Made by a program: the position numbers and the translations under genes
Assembly (NCBI RefSeq): GCF_040892595.1
Contig: NZ_JBFRYB010000002.1
Span: 248,001 to 312,000, forward strand
DNA length: 64,000 nucleotides
Direction: 5' to 3'
Origin: Zhongshania sp. R06B22
Lineage (GTDB): Bacteria; Pseudomonadota; Gammaproteobacteria; Pseudomonadales; Spongiibacteraceae
Notes under the pieces: generated by a model
The model's database searches: none
Told to the model about the DNA's origin: nothing
The model's input: only the letters and a program-made list of their open reading frames with translations
In this document: positions 26,178-36,600 of the stretch, piece after piece
Numbering within the stretch: position 1 is the stretch's first letter
Layout of the letters: every line of letters starts with the position of its first letter

Positions 26178-29100
26178 ATGACTATATCTAAGAAGCGTAA
26201 TACGCGTGTCGGTTTATTATTTTTTTCTATGGCAATAATCTTTCCGAGCTTACTGAATATGTCATCTGCCTATGCCGCAGATAGCTGTATTATCGAGCAG
26301 GTGACTAATAAGTCTATCGGTAAGAAAAATGCTAATCAGACGTACACCTTTTCAGATTTAAGTAAAATTACTGAAATAGTTAGTGTCGATGTCGATAAAA
26401 AGAAAGAATGTCCTAATAGAAAGTATGCGTTTAATGATAATAAGCTGACTGTCTATAACAGCAAAAATGATAATACAAAATGTAAGGCTAAGTTTACGGT
26501 TAAAGGTGAGAAGAAAGACTGCTCATCGGTTGATCCAGTGAATGATGATATTGCCCAAAATCCATTATTTTTAACTCAGGCCGCTGAGCCCAATGTCATG
26601 TATATTTTGGATGACTCCGGTTCAATGCAGTTTGAGTTGATGCCAGATAGCATTATTTATAGTAGCACTCGATATATATTCCCTCGGGCAGATGGCGTCT
26701 ATAAAGGTGATGACTATAGCAACTATGTGCCCACTGTCGATGCAAACTCAGGGTTTAATGCACGTTCGCGATCGCCACAAATAAATTCCGTTTACTACAA
26801 TCCAAACTCGACTTATGCACCCTGGATCAAAGCCGATGGGAGCTTGTATCCCGATGCTGATCCTAAGTGCGCTCTGCATAACCCAGATCGAACTACGAAT
26901 AGTTTTGATGCAAAACTCTGCCGCAACCTTACGGTTAATAATGGCAATTACAATAGCGTTAGATGGTATAGCTGCGATAGTGGTGGCGATTGTAGTTTCA
27001 CCACTAACAATAAATCATTTTGGCCCGCTAAATATTTTTGGTACAAGGGTGCGGGCAGTGATTGGTCTTGGAGTAACTTCAAAGAAGTCGAGATTCGTTC
27101 AGGCCAGACATATACCGGTGACGGTCGTGAAAATCGTGATGACTGTGATGAGGCCGATGATGGGGCTGTTTCTTGTACATATACGCAGGAAATACAGAAT
27201 TTCGCAAACTGGTATACCTATTATCGTTCACGCATTTTAACCGCCCGCGGCGGCAGCGGCTATGCCTTCGCTGAACAGGGTGTAGGCATACGTGTTGGTT
27301 TTGGCAGTATTAACCAAGACGAAACCACCATAGATGGTGAAAAGACCAAAGTGATTGTTAACGGTGTGCGCGCTTTTGACGGCGAAGCACGAACTAATTT
27401 TTACAAATCGCTATATGAACGTGAAATCCCAAATGCGGGAACTCCATTACGCTTAGCAGTGGATTATGCGGGTAAGTATTTTTCACGAAAGGATAATAAG
27501 GGGCCTTGGGGCGCCGATCCTGGTACTGATGATAGCTCGGATCAGTTGGAGTGCCGAAGAAACTATACGGTATTAATGACCGACGGCTACTGGTCTGGCT
27601 CTGCTACCAGTGGCGGGCCAAATAATAATAATGATGGTACTGATGGACCTACGCAAACTGGGCCTACTGGTGCTAGTTTTAGCTATAAAAAGGTGTCGCC
27701 ATTTACCGATGGAGAATCGAGTACGCTAGCCGATGCGGCTATGTATTATTGGAAAAATGATCTTCGTACAGATATGCCCAATGTGGTTGCGGTATCTAAA
27801 ACCTCGCCGGCATTCTGGCAGCATATGACCACTTTTGGTGTGGGTCTTGGCGTTTTTGGTACAGTTGACCCAGATGCAGCATTTGCGGCGATTTCATCCG
27901 GCGATACCATCTCCTGGCCTAAACCAACATCAAATGAAGTTCATAAAATTGATGATTTACTGCATGCGGCTGTGAATACCCGGGGCGGGTTTTTTAGCGC
28001 ATCAGAGCCAGAAGTATTTGCGAACAAGCTTGGCGCGATTTTACAAACGATTGCTAATGAAAGTAAATCTTCGGCGTCATCGGTCGCCGCGAACTCCACC
28101 AGACTGGATTCCGGAACATTAGTTTATCAAGCGAGTTTTAATAGTTTAGAGTGGTCGGGTCGAATTATCGCCTATTCTTTAAATGGCGACGGTAGCCTTA
28201 ATAATGCTGTTTGGGATACCAATAAAGGTGGAATCCCAGCGCCAGCATCAAGAAATATTATAACGGGTGTGGGTGATCAACAAGGATTCACAAATAAGGC
28301 AATTGCTTTCACTGATGCGAACTGGAGTCAATTGGCGACAAGTCAACAGAATGAGCTTATCGCTGGTGAATCGATTGCTGATGGTAAGGCGCGCCTCGCT
28401 TGGCTGCGAGGTGACAAGAGTCTTGAGGGTAATAAGTTCCGAGGGCGTTCAACTATTTTGGGCGATATTATTAATTCAGATCCCTTTTTTGTTGGTCAGA
28501 ATGAGAACTTTGGCTACAACAAATTACCGGGACTTGAAGGCTCAAGTTACGCAAGTTTTCTTTCGGCTAAGGCCGCACGTACCTCGATGATTTATGTTGG
28601 CGCGAATGATGGCATGTTGCATGGCTTTAATGCCTCCACGGGTGTTGAGAAATTTGCTTATATTCCTGTTTCTGCGTATCCGAAGTTAGCTGAACTGACA
28701 GCGCCTGAGTACGAGCACTCCTATATCGTCGATGGATCACCGCGAGTATTAGATGCCTATTTGAGTGGCGCTTGGAAGTCCATTTTAGTTGGCTCGACTG
28801 CGGCCGGTGGTCGATCTGTTTTTGCGATTGATGTTACAAATCCTGACGCATTGGGTGCATCTAACTTTCTTTGGGAGTTTGCGACACCAACTACTGCCAC
28901 TGATAAATTAGGCGTTGCTATGAGTCAGCCCGCCATCGCGCGCGTTGCGGCAGGAGGTAAGTGGGTCGCGATCTTTGGCAATGGCTATAACTCTGGTGAT
29001 ACCGTCAAACTCTTCGTTGTCGATTTGGGAACCGGCGCATTGCTGAAGGCAATTAATACTGGGGTAAGTGGCACCGATAATGGCTTGGCAACGCCAGTCC

Positions 29101-29990
29101 CCGTCGACGTCAATAATGACCGGGTCACTGATTTTGTCTACGCAGGTGATTTGAAGGGCAATCTTTGGAAGTTTGATTTAAGGGGAACAAATAATAACCA
29201 GTGGGATGTTGCTTTCAAGACGGCGGGGGTCGCAACACCTCTTTATACCGTTGTTGATTTAGACGGTAACCCTCAGCCGATTACCTCTCGTCCGACGGTA
29301 GGTGCTCACCCTCAAGGTGGGTATATGGTTTACTTCGGTACTGGTAAATATTTCGAGAACAGCGACGCAGTATTGCCAGCAACACCGCCAGTTCAAGATT
29401 TTTACGGTATCCGTGATAATGGTGCAAGCTTTACTGGAAGGGATAAATTGCTTTCGCAATCGATAGAATTTCAAGGGGCGGCTACAACCAAAAATGGGTC
29501 AGTCTCTACAAATCAAATTCGCATTGTAACTAACAATAGTGCTGGTTCTCCGCCGACCTATGGCTGGCATTTACCTTTGTATCCGCCGTCGAAAGCGCGT
29601 ACCGGTGAGCGGGTCGTTTCGCAACCTGTGCTTCGCAACGGCAGAATTATCTTCGCCACTATTATTCCCTCGGAAAGTGTCTGCGGTTTTGGTGGTAGTA
29701 GTTTTTTGATGGAGTTAGATGCTGAGACGGGTGGTCGCATTGGCGATCCAGTATTGGATATCAATGGCGATGGTAAAGTTGATTTGTTGGATTTAGCACT
29801 ATTTGAAGGAGACTATTATCCTGCAAGTGGTATCGGAAGCCCGGAGATGATTAAAACGCCAGGTATCATTGGCGCGGGCGAACTCGAATACAAATACACG
29901 TCGGGTACCAGTGGTACGATTGGCGTGATTACAGAGACGGGCGGAGGAAGCGAGGCTTCTGGTCGGCAGTCATGGAGACAGCTGCAGTGA
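26178..29990 (+). CDS. pilY1: PilY1-like pilus tip adhesin (operon A)
   Basis: 1270 residues, secreted through a signal peptide ending near residue 34 (SSAYAA). Residues 36-118 form an extra Lys/Asn/Cys-rich segment (cysteines at 37, 78, 102 and 115) not typical of PilY1. A von Willebrand A-like domain follows, with an intact MIDAS start DDSGS (145-149). From about residue 760 comes the PilY1 beta-propeller (GANDGMLHGFN, IVDGSPRVLDAY, DFVYAGDLKGNLWKFDL). A calcium loop DVNNDRVTD lies at about 975, and a second EF-hand/dockerin-like loop DINGDGKVD at about 1193. PilY1 proteins promote pilus extension, adhesion and surface sensing. Codon use in the N-terminal third looks AT-rich. The end overlaps pilE. 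Confidence 0.88.
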   Translation: MTISKKRNTRVGLLFFSMAIIFPSLLNMSSAYAADSCIIEQVTNKSIGKKNANQTYTFSDLSKITEIVSVDVDKKKECPNRKYAFNDNKLTVYNSKNDNTKCKAKFTVKGEKKDCSSVDPVNDDIAQNPLFLTQAAEPNVMYILDDSGSMQFELMPDSIIYSSTRYIFPRADGVYKGDDYSNYVPTVDANSGFNARSRSPQINSVYYNPNSTYAPWIKADGSLYPDADPKCALHNPDRTTNSFDAKLCRNLTVNNGNYNSVRWYSCDSGGDCSFTTNNKSFWPAKYFWYKGAGSDWSWSNFKEVEIRSGQTYTGDGRENRDDCDEADDGAVSCTYTQEIQNFANWYTYYRSRILTARGGSGYAFAEQGVGIRVGFGSINQDETTIDGEKTKVIVNGVRAFDGEARTNFYKSLYEREIPNAGTPLRLAVDYAGKYFSRKDNKGPWGADPGTDDSSDQLECRRNYTVLMTDGYWSGSATSGGPNNNNDGTDGPTQTGPTGASFSYKKVSPFTDGESSTLADAAMYYWKNDLRTDMPNVVAVSKTSPAFWQHMTTFGVGLGVFGTVDPDAAFAAISSGDTISWPKPTSNEVHKIDDLLHAAVNTRGGFFSASEPEVFANKLGAILQTIANESKSSASSVAANSTRLDSGTLVYQASFNSLEWSGRIIAYSLNGDGSLNNAVWDTNKGGIPAPASRNIITGVGDQQGFTNKAIAFTDANWSQLATSQQNELIAGESIADGKARLAWLRGDKSLEGNKFRGRSTILGDIINSDPFFVGQNENFGYNKLPGLEGSSYASFLSAKAARTSMIYVGANDGMLHGFNASTGVEKFAYIPVSAYPKLAELTAPEYEHSYIVDGSPRVLDAYLSGAWKSILVGSTAAGGRSVFAIDVTNPDALGASNFLWEFATPTTATDKLGVAMSQPAIARVAAGGKWVAIFGNGYNSGDTVKLFVVDLGTGALLKAINTGVSGTDNGLATPVPVDVNNDRVTDFVYAGDLKGNLWKFDLRGTNNNQWDVAFKTAGVATPLYTVVDLDGNPQPITSRPTVGAHPQGGYMVYFGTGKYFENSDAVLPATPPVQDFYGIRDNGASFTGRDKLLSQSIEFQGAATTKNGSVSTNQIRIVTNNSAGSPPTYGWHLPLYPPSKARTGERVVSQPVLRNGRIIFATIIPSESVCGFGGSSFLMELDAETGGRIGDPVLDINGDGKVDLLDLALFEGDYYPASGIGSPEMIKTPGIIGAGELEYKYTSGTSGTIGVITETGGGSEASGRQSWRQLQ

Positions 29991-30427
29991 TACATTCTAA
30001 GCGAGGCTTCAGTTTAATAGAGCTTATGATTACTGTGGTGATCATCGGTATTTTGGCGTCTGTCGCCTATCCCTCTTACCAGGAACAAGTGGCTAAGTCG
30101 CGGCGTACTGAAGCGAGCGGTGCGTTGCTATCGGCTGCTCAAGCGTTAGAGCGGTATTACTCGGCAAATGGGCGCTACACAACCACCGCGGCAGGCTCGA
30201 CTTTGCCGTCGGTATTTTTGACTAAAGTGCCAGAAAATGGCGCGGCTTATTACAATATAGCGTCTAGCTCTGCTTCCGCCAATGCATTCACGCTCAGGGC
30301 CAGTCGAGCGGGATTAATGGCAAACGATAGCTGCGGAGATTTTACTCTGGATGAGACGGGATCCCTTGCTATAACGGATAAACCGGCGGGCTCTTCAAAA
30401 ACCATAAGCGACTGCTGGCGCCGCTAG
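29987..30427 (+). CDS. pilE: Minor pilin PilE (operon A)
   Basis: About 146 residues. Leader VIHSKRG then FSLIELMITVVIIGILASVAYPSYQEQVAKSRR, a type IVa pilin with Glu5. The C-terminus has the disulfide-bounded loop with DSCGDFTL and a terminal CWRR. The start is probably the GTG overlapping the pilY1 TGA (GTGA), with GGAG nine bases upstream; an ATG at 29972 is the alternative. As last gene of operon A it likely links the tip complex to the major pilin. No major pilin gene is in the window. Confidence 0.86.
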   Translation: MIHSKRGFSLIELMITVVIIGILASVAYPSYQEQVAKSRRTEASGALLSAAQALERYYSANGRYTTTAAGSTLPSVFLTKVPENGAAYYNIASSSASANAFTLRASRAGLMANDSCGDFTLDETGSLAITDKPAGSSKTISDCWRR

Positions 30428-30519
30428 TTAAGGTCCACTTGAGTTTGTTCCTACCGCTGGTCGCCTTGAGTCTACCGATCGTCGGCCCCCAGCTGACATT
30501 GATCTAATTCTTTCCTAAA

Positions 30520-30555
30520 GTGTAAAGCGAGTCATTTTAATTGGACGCTTTACAC
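30520..30555. promoter_or_regulatory. Perfect 10-bp inverted repeat abutting pilE (operon B) start
   Basis: GTGTAAAGCG at 30520-30529 and CGCTTTACAC at 30546-30555 are exact reverse complements separated by 16 bases, and the second arm ends directly at the ATG at 30556. There is no T-run, so it is not a standard terminator. It may be an operator or an RNA stem controlling translation of operon B. Confidence 0.6.
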
Positions 30556-30975
30556 ATGCTTTTATCCTTAGCCCGTCACCGAGGCTTTACCCTGATTGAA
30601 GTAATGATCACGGTTGCCATCATTTCCATTCTTACCTTGGTTGCCTTGCCTTCCTATCGTGATTACGTTGTCCGCGCTAATCGTTCGGCAGCTGCTAGCT
30701 ACCTGCAGGAAGTTGCAAATTTACAGGAACGCAATTTTCTTGATGAGCGGAGCTACGCAACCAGCATGCTAGATTTGGGCGCTACAGTGCCTTCTCAGGT
30801 AGAGCAGAACTATACGGTGACGACAGTGGCAGATAATGCGGCCACGCCACCGAGTTATACGGTTTCCGCGGCGCCGAAATCGAATCAAGCCGGCGATGAT
30901 GACTGTGGCACTCTAACCTTAAATAGTCAGGGCCAGCAAGGCTATGCAGCGGGGGCGACACGATGCTGGAATTAG
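30556..30975 (+). CDS. pilE: Minor pilin PilE (operon B)
   Basis: About 139 residues. MLLSLARHRG then FTLIEVMITVAIISILTLVALPSYRDYVVRANRSAAASYLQEVANLQERNF matches the PilE family, including the LQExANLQERxF block. A C-terminal disulfide loop runs from DDDCGTLTL to a final CWN. The ATG at 30556 immediately follows an inverted repeat; a TTG at 30541 also opens the frame. First gene of the second minor-pilin operon, with the opposite position to pilE in operon A. Confidence 0.87.
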   Translation: MLLSLARHRGFTLIEVMITVAIISILTLVALPSYRDYVVRANRSAAASYLQEVANLQERNFLDERSYATSMLDLGATVPSQVEQNYTVTTVADNAATPPSYTVSAAPKSNQAGDDDCGTLTLNSQGQQGYAAGATRCWN

Positions 30976-31415
30976 GCCAACAGCGCGGTTATACACTGCT
31001 TGAATTGATGGTGACCTTGGGTATTGTCTCGATACTCGCGGGAGTGGCGGTACCTTCATTTACTGATTTTGTCCGCACCCAGCGCTTACGTAGTGTAGCA
31101 AGTGATTTGACAACTTCGTTTCAGTTAGCGCGAAGTGAAGCAGTGAAGCGCAATACCGATATTACCGTGGCTAGAGTGGGCAGCAGTTGGGTTGAAGGTT
31201 GGACTGTGGCTGCCGGCGCGACAACATTGCGCGCGCAGGATGCAATTTCTGGATTATCTATTACTGGCAGTGCGAACAGTTTTATCTTTCGAAGTAATGG
31301 ACGTATCGACAGTGCGGTCACTTTTAGTTTGGCGAGTGCGGCAGATGCGAGTGCAGCGAAATGTGTGCGCCTGTCATTGAGTGGCAGCACCATTACTGAT
31401 GATGGGGCTTGCTAA
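30963..31415 (+). CDS. fimU: Minor pilin FimT/FimU family (operon B)
   Basis: 150 residues. MLELGQQRG then YTLLELMVTLGIVSILAGVAVPSF with Glu5, followed by QLARSEAVKRNTDITV, a standard GspH/FimU block, and a C-terminal disulfide pair (AKCVRLSL ... GAC). It overlaps the end of pilE by 13 bases and its TAA overlaps the pilV ATG (TAATG). Only distantly similar to the operon A copy by eye. Confidence 0.87.
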   Translation: MLELGQQRGYTLLELMVTLGIVSILAGVAVPSFTDFVRTQRLRSVASDLTTSFQLARSEAVKRNTDITVARVGSSWVEGWTVAAGATTLRAQDAISGLSITGSANSFIFRSNGRIDSAVTFSLASAADASAAKCVRLSLSGSTITDDGAC

Positions 31416-31987
31416 TGACCAGAATTACCCGCTCTAGGCACAACGGCTTTACCTTGATTGAGATTTTAGTTGCGCTAGTTGTGTTGCTTGTTGGCTTGAT
31501 GGGAGCCGCAGGTCTGATGGTTAGAACAGTGCAGCAGGAGGCTGAGTCCTACCAGCGTTTGCAGGCCTTGAATTTATTGCAGGATATGGTTGATCGGATA
31601 AATGCCAATAGGGCTGTGGCCGGCTGTTATTCCTATGGTGGTAGCGGGTCAGTTTTGGGGTATCAGGTGACCTCCCTGACATCGTGCTCGCTAGGTGATA
31701 CTTCCCAGCAAACGATTGCCGATGCGGATCTTAGCGAATGGAATAATTTATTGCAGGGCGCCTCAGAACAAATCGGCAATACCAATGTAGGTGCAATGCT
31801 GGGAGCTAGGGGCTGTGTGCAGCAAATTAGTGCGACGGATCAAACCTACCGTATTACTGTGGCGTGGCAAGGACTGAACGACACGGTGACCGCCCCGGCC
31901 AGTAATACGTGTGGCAAGGATCTTTACGGTGACGAAAAGCTTAGACGTATTATCAGCGCGATTATCCGTATTGGAGATTTGTCTTGA
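31415..31987 (+). CDS. pilV: Minor pilin PilV (operon B)
   Basis: About 190 residues. MTRITRSRHNG then FTLIEILVALVVLLVGLMGAAGLMVRT, with LQDMVDRINANR matching the PilV block. The C-terminal part is longer than in operon A and has several cysteines (GCYSYGG, TSCSLG, RGCVQQ, SNTCGKDLYG). ATG in a TAATG overlap with fimU; the stop overlaps pilW. Confidence 0.87.
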   Translation: MTRITRSRHNGFTLIEILVALVVLLVGLMGAAGLMVRTVQQEAESYQRLQALNLLQDMVDRINANRAVAGCYSYGGSGSVLGYQVTSLTSCSLGDTSQQTIADADLSEWNNLLQGASEQIGNTNVGAMLGARGCVQQISATDQTYRITVAWQGLNDTVTAPASNTCGKDLYGDEKLRRIISAIIRIGDLS

Positions 31988-33078
31988 TGAAATGCAAATT
32001 AGATATTAGGACTCATCAACGCGGCTTGTCCTTGGTAGAGCTATTGATCGCGCTCGGCTTGGGCGCATTTATGTTACTGGGTATTATCAGCCTTGTCGCT
32101 TCCGTTAGCACCACTCGCACAGAGTTGGCCAACACCTCGGATCAAATAGAAAATGGTCGCTACGCCTTGCAGGTGTTTAATGAAGACCTTGCTCTGGGCG
32201 GATTTTACGGTAATTATCATCCCGGTTTGGGGGCGGTTACTTACACCGAGCCGAATCCTTGCGAAACGACGGTCGCCAACTTAGGATTTAGCGGTATTCT
32301 CACGCCGGTAGTCATGCCTGTGGCCGTTAATGGCTTTCCCTACGACAGTGCCAGCTCGGCTCCCGGTTTGACGATTCCTAGCTGTTTCAGCGCCCAAGTG
32401 CGGGATAAGTCAGAAATTCTGATCGTTCGTCATGTAGACCCAAACTCGGTTGCGGTCACCGCAGCCAATATTCCGGCAAGTAATACGACGCCTTATTTGC
32501 AGATGTCTGGCTGCACTTTAGATTCACTTGCTTTCAAAATCAGCACCGATAGAAGCGATCTGGATCTTCGAGAAAACGGCTGCACCCCCTTAGCGTCGAC
32601 CTTGGCTGAAGCGTGGCCCTACACGCTGCGAGCCTATTTCATTTCGCCATGTAATGACTGCACAGGCTCCGGTGATGGTATTGCCAGTCTCAAGGCTTAT
32701 GAATTTTTAAATGGAAGTGGTGACATTAAGACCTTGGTTGAAGGGGTGGAGGATATTCATTACCAGTATGGTCTAGACCTTGACGGCGATAGCGGTCCAG
32801 ATTGCTATGTTGCCAATCCCACTGTTAATACCAAACCTGCTGGCTGTCCTGCTGGCGCAGCGTATACATGGGAAAGTAGCGATACTCTAAATTGGCAAAA
32901 TGTGGTCTCAATGCAAATTAAAATACTGGTACGAGGTAGTCGTTCCAGTAACAACATTAGCAATAGTAAAACCTACAATATTGGCCGCGAGGTTCTAGGT
33001 CCCTACAGCGATAATGTGAGGCGACAAGTTTATTCGACTGTTATTACCTTACCGAATGTTGGCGGAGTGAGAGAGTAA
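31987..33078 (+). CDS. pilW: Minor pilin PilW (operon B)
   Basis: About 363 residues. MKCKLDIRTHQRG then LSLVELLIALGLGAFMLLGIISLVASV with Glu5; IENGRYALQVFNEDLALGGFYGNY is the family block and TLVEGVEDIHYQYGLDLDGDSGPDC the conserved C-terminal region. Start and stop overlap pilV and pilX (TGATG-type and TAATG). Confidence 0.88.
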   Translation: MKCKLDIRTHQRGLSLVELLIALGLGAFMLLGIISLVASVSTTRTELANTSDQIENGRYALQVFNEDLALGGFYGNYHPGLGAVTYTEPNPCETTVANLGFSGILTPVVMPVAVNGFPYDSASSAPGLTIPSCFSAQVRDKSEILIVRHVDPNSVAVTAANIPASNTTPYLQMSGCTLDSLAFKISTDRSDLDLRENGCTPLASTLAEAWPYTLRAYFISPCNDCTGSGDGIASLKAYEFLNGSGDIKTLVEGVEDIHYQYGLDLDGDSGPDCYVANPTVNTKPAGCPAGAAYTWESSDTLNWQNVVSMQIKILVRGSRSSNNISNSKTYNIGREVLGPYSDNVRRQVYSTVITLPNVGGVRE

Positions 33079-33629
33079 TGAATTCTAACTTGGGAAATAA
33101 ACAGGGCGGTGTGGTTTTGATCATTGTACTGATTATGTTGGGCATCTTTAGCGTTATTGTTGCCAGCATGCTGACCAGCAGTAATGTTAATTTCAAAATT
33201 GCCGGCAACCAGCAGTACCGCTTAGAGGCCAAGTTGGCCGCTAGGAATGCGCTGGAAACTTATATATCGAATCCCGCTAACTTCTCTTTGCCACTGCCTA
33301 CCGCCAACTCAAATATCGAAAGTGATTTTGACGGTAATGGGGTGGTTGATATGGTGGGCGTTGTGCCGCCGCCGAATTGCCTGCGCATCGCGCCGATACT
33401 GCGCTCGGAGCTAAGTTATCCCAAGGACAAAGACTGTATTCGCACCGCTCAGGATGTTGACGATAATATTTTTAGGGATAACGAGGGCGTTGCCTCCGTC
33501 ACAAATTCGGGTTGCGTGAAAATGACCTGGGATGTTCAGGCTAATGTAGTCGATACAGTGACGGGCGTTAATTTAGAAATGCATCAGGGCGTATATGTCC
33601 GCGCTGCATTAGGTACCACATGTCTTTAA
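33078..33629 (+). CDS. pilX: Minor pilin PilX (operon B)
   Basis: 183 residues. NKQGGVVLIIVLIMLGIFSVIVASMLTSS is the PilX helix without Glu5; FKIAGNQQYRLEAKLAARNALE fits the PilX N-terminal domain. Cysteines at CLRI, DCIRT and GCVKM plus the terminal TCL suggest disulfides after export. It precedes pilY1 of operon B by 38 bases. Confidence 0.86.
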   Translation: MNSNLGNKQGGVVLIIVLIMLGIFSVIVASMLTSSNVNFKIAGNQQYRLEAKLAARNALETYISNPANFSLPLPTANSNIESDFDGNGVVDMVGVVPPPNCLRIAPILRSELSYPKDKDCIRTAQDVDDNIFRDNEGVASVTNSGCVKMTWDVQANVVDTVTGVNLEMHQGVYVRAALGTTCL

Positions 33630-33667
33630 GGCTAGACGTTTGTTGAATTTAATTTTGCGAGGCCGCT

Positions 33668-36600
33668 ATGAAAACTTTTAATCACACCATGAGAACTCTG
33701 GTCTCCGCCGCTGCGTTACTGTTTTTATCAGGTGGGCTGGTTGTTGCTGAGGATATTGATCTCTTTGTGGGTAATACGCCGTCCTCAGAAGCTCAGACGG
33801 TGCTGCTTGCCTGGCATACCAGCGGTAATGTAAACGCCAACGCTGTGCATGGCTGTGTGTACAGTGATAACGCGGGTATACCGGCGCTCGGTGCGACAAC
33901 GGTCGGTGGTATGGAGCAGTGCGCCATGGTGAATGCGGTGCTATCTCTGAAAGCTGATATTGATAACCTAGGTGCTCTAAAAGTCGGCTTAATGGTATTC
34001 AATAAGAATAACCTCGACACGTCTTTCCCGAACGGCACCAGTCTTGGCAATGGTAACAATGGCTGCGGGTATTTGATTATTCCACCGACTTTACTGACCT
34101 CCGCGGGTATTGATGCCTTTGTTACTAAATTGAAGGCGATTGATGGACGAGTTACTGCCAATGCCTCGGAAATGGGGGATATGGTGTCCGAGAGCTGGGC
34201 TGTATTAAATGGTCTTGGCGCATCGGCATCGTGCTCCGGTGTGAATTATAGTTCTTTGGCCGTGCCAGGCGGTTCATGCCGCGATGCTGTTATGGTTTAT
34301 ATTGGCAATGCCACTGCAGCTAATGCCAGTGTAAAAGATGGTAATAACAATCCAAGTGGAGTGCTATTTAATCAACTGAATTCAGCATTTGGTTATGCTA
34401 ATGGGTCGGCCGAATATAATAATTACGCAACAATTAGGAATGTGACTGGCTTTAATAAAAATCCGGCCAATGATTTTTGGGCGGATGAATGGACATACTT
34501 TATGAACAAGGTGGACGTTGACGACAGCGCCCAGTCTGATCGCAATGTTACGACTTATTCTATCGCCGTTTATGATCCTAGTGTTCAATCACAAGTCGCA
34601 GAGGAGTTAGCATTTCTTGGTGAAATTGCCAGAGTTGGTGGCGGTAAGGCTTACCAGGTAACGGCGACAAGTCATGCAGATTTGGCGCAAATTTTCCGCG
34701 AGATTTTTAATGAAGTGCTTGATGTTAATAGCGTCTTCTCTTCTGCGACTTTGCCAGTGAGTGCAAACACCCAGGGCACGTTTGAAAACCAGATTTATAT
34801 CGCCATGTTCCGCCCTAACCCTACTGGCGGCCCGCGCTGGTTGGGTAATGTTAAGCAGTTTCAGTTTGGTGTAGATATAAACGGCGGTATTGTGCTGACG
34901 GATGCTCTTAACCCCACTGTTGACTCTCAGTCGGTAGTTAACCCGGTTACCGGCGGCTTAGTTGACAGTGCGCAAAGCTTTTGGACTACTAATTCGCCGG
35001 TAGGGCAGGCGCAATGGCCTATTGATGGTTTTTGGAAAAATAGTCCAGAGGGCGATGGCTTTACCTTTGATGCGCCTGATGGAGATCTGGTTCAGAAGGG
35101 CGGCGCCGCACAAATGCTGCGGGTGGATTATCTGGCGGACCAGAGTGCGCGTCGTGTTTATACCTGCCCCAGCTCTGGTTGTGTTGCCAATGCGGCCTTA
35201 ACTGAATTTAAAACAAGTAATAGTGATTTGGTTAGTGCCCTAGATGCAATAATTTCTGCCACATCAAGTAGCGCAACGTCGACCATTACAGCGGGTAAGC
35301 AGGCGCAGATATCTGGGACATCAGTGTGCAGTGGCAACGGCGGTAATCGTCGGTGTACCTATAGCTACGCTGTCGGGTCGCCGACGTTTGATTTTTCCAC
35401 CAGCGAAGATCGGGTGGTGTTAGGCGCAGGGATTGTCGGCAGTTCAAAATGCACCAACTCGTCTCCTTGCGTATTAGAGTCCGCTTCTGCAAGCCAATTT
35501 GTTATCAAGACGGGTAACTCTGTTAGCGCGGGTACCACCACATTTACAAATGCGACGGTGACCCGCTTGACCAGCCGGATCAATGTGGGGCAAATAGCGC
35601 ATGGTCTCAATGCTGCTCAGGCTTTGCAGTCGTGTACTCTCAATGGCACCAACAGTGCTGCGACGGTTTTGAACGCTTCGTTAATCACCGGTGCGTCGGT
35701 TTCAACTAGCAACTTCCGTAATGTGGATGCTAATAACTATACAGTTAGCATTGGCGGTGGAGCATATGTCTATGCCAGTGCTTTGGCTAACGTTCAATGT
35801 ACCGCTTCTACAGACTCATTAAATACCGCTAGTATTATTAATTGGGTCCGTGGTGAAGATAATGCTGCAAATGAGCAAATGCCTGGACCATGCTCTGATG
35901 GAAGCTGTGCTTTAAATGTGCGTGGCTCTATTCATGGCGATGTTTTGCATTCGCGTCCAGCGGTAGTAAATTATGGTAGCCGAGGGGTTGTTGTTTACTA
36001 CGGCTCTAATGATGGTCTTTTCCGAGCAATTAATGGCAATCGCAGTGCCGCCATAAGCAATAGTGGCAATACAGTTTCTGTGAGGGCGGGCGGGGAATTG
36101 TGGAGCTTTGTGGCGCCTGAGTTTGTTGACCAGCTTCCACGTCAATTTAACGACGACCCTGCGATTCGTTTCCCAAACACGCCTGCGGCATCTGATGCTG
36201 AATACCGTGATTATTTCTTTGATGGCACGACTACGTTCTTTCAGGATAGCCGTAGCTCAGGTGCGACCTCGGGAGATGTCTATCTTTATATGTCAGCGCG
36301 TCGTGGTGGCCGCCTGCTATACGCTATGAACGTGACTGATCCAATGGACCCGGTGGTTATGTGGCGATTCACTACTACGCAGCTGCCAGAGTTGGGTTAT
36401 ACCTGGTCGCAGCCAAAAGTCACCAAAATCGGTGGGCGGGCTAGACCGGTATTGATCTTTGGCGCTGGTAATTCACCAGAACAAGATGCCGACCCTGTCG
36501 TTGCGGCCGACACGATGGGTCGTGGTATCGTGATCCTTGATGGCATTACAGGTAAAATTATTTGGGCGGCATTAAATAGCTGTGCTTCTGTTCCCGCCGG

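Noticed and set aside
26815-27240. 141-codon open frame in another forward frame
   Set aside because: Inside pilY1 of operon A, whose own frame is clearly coding.
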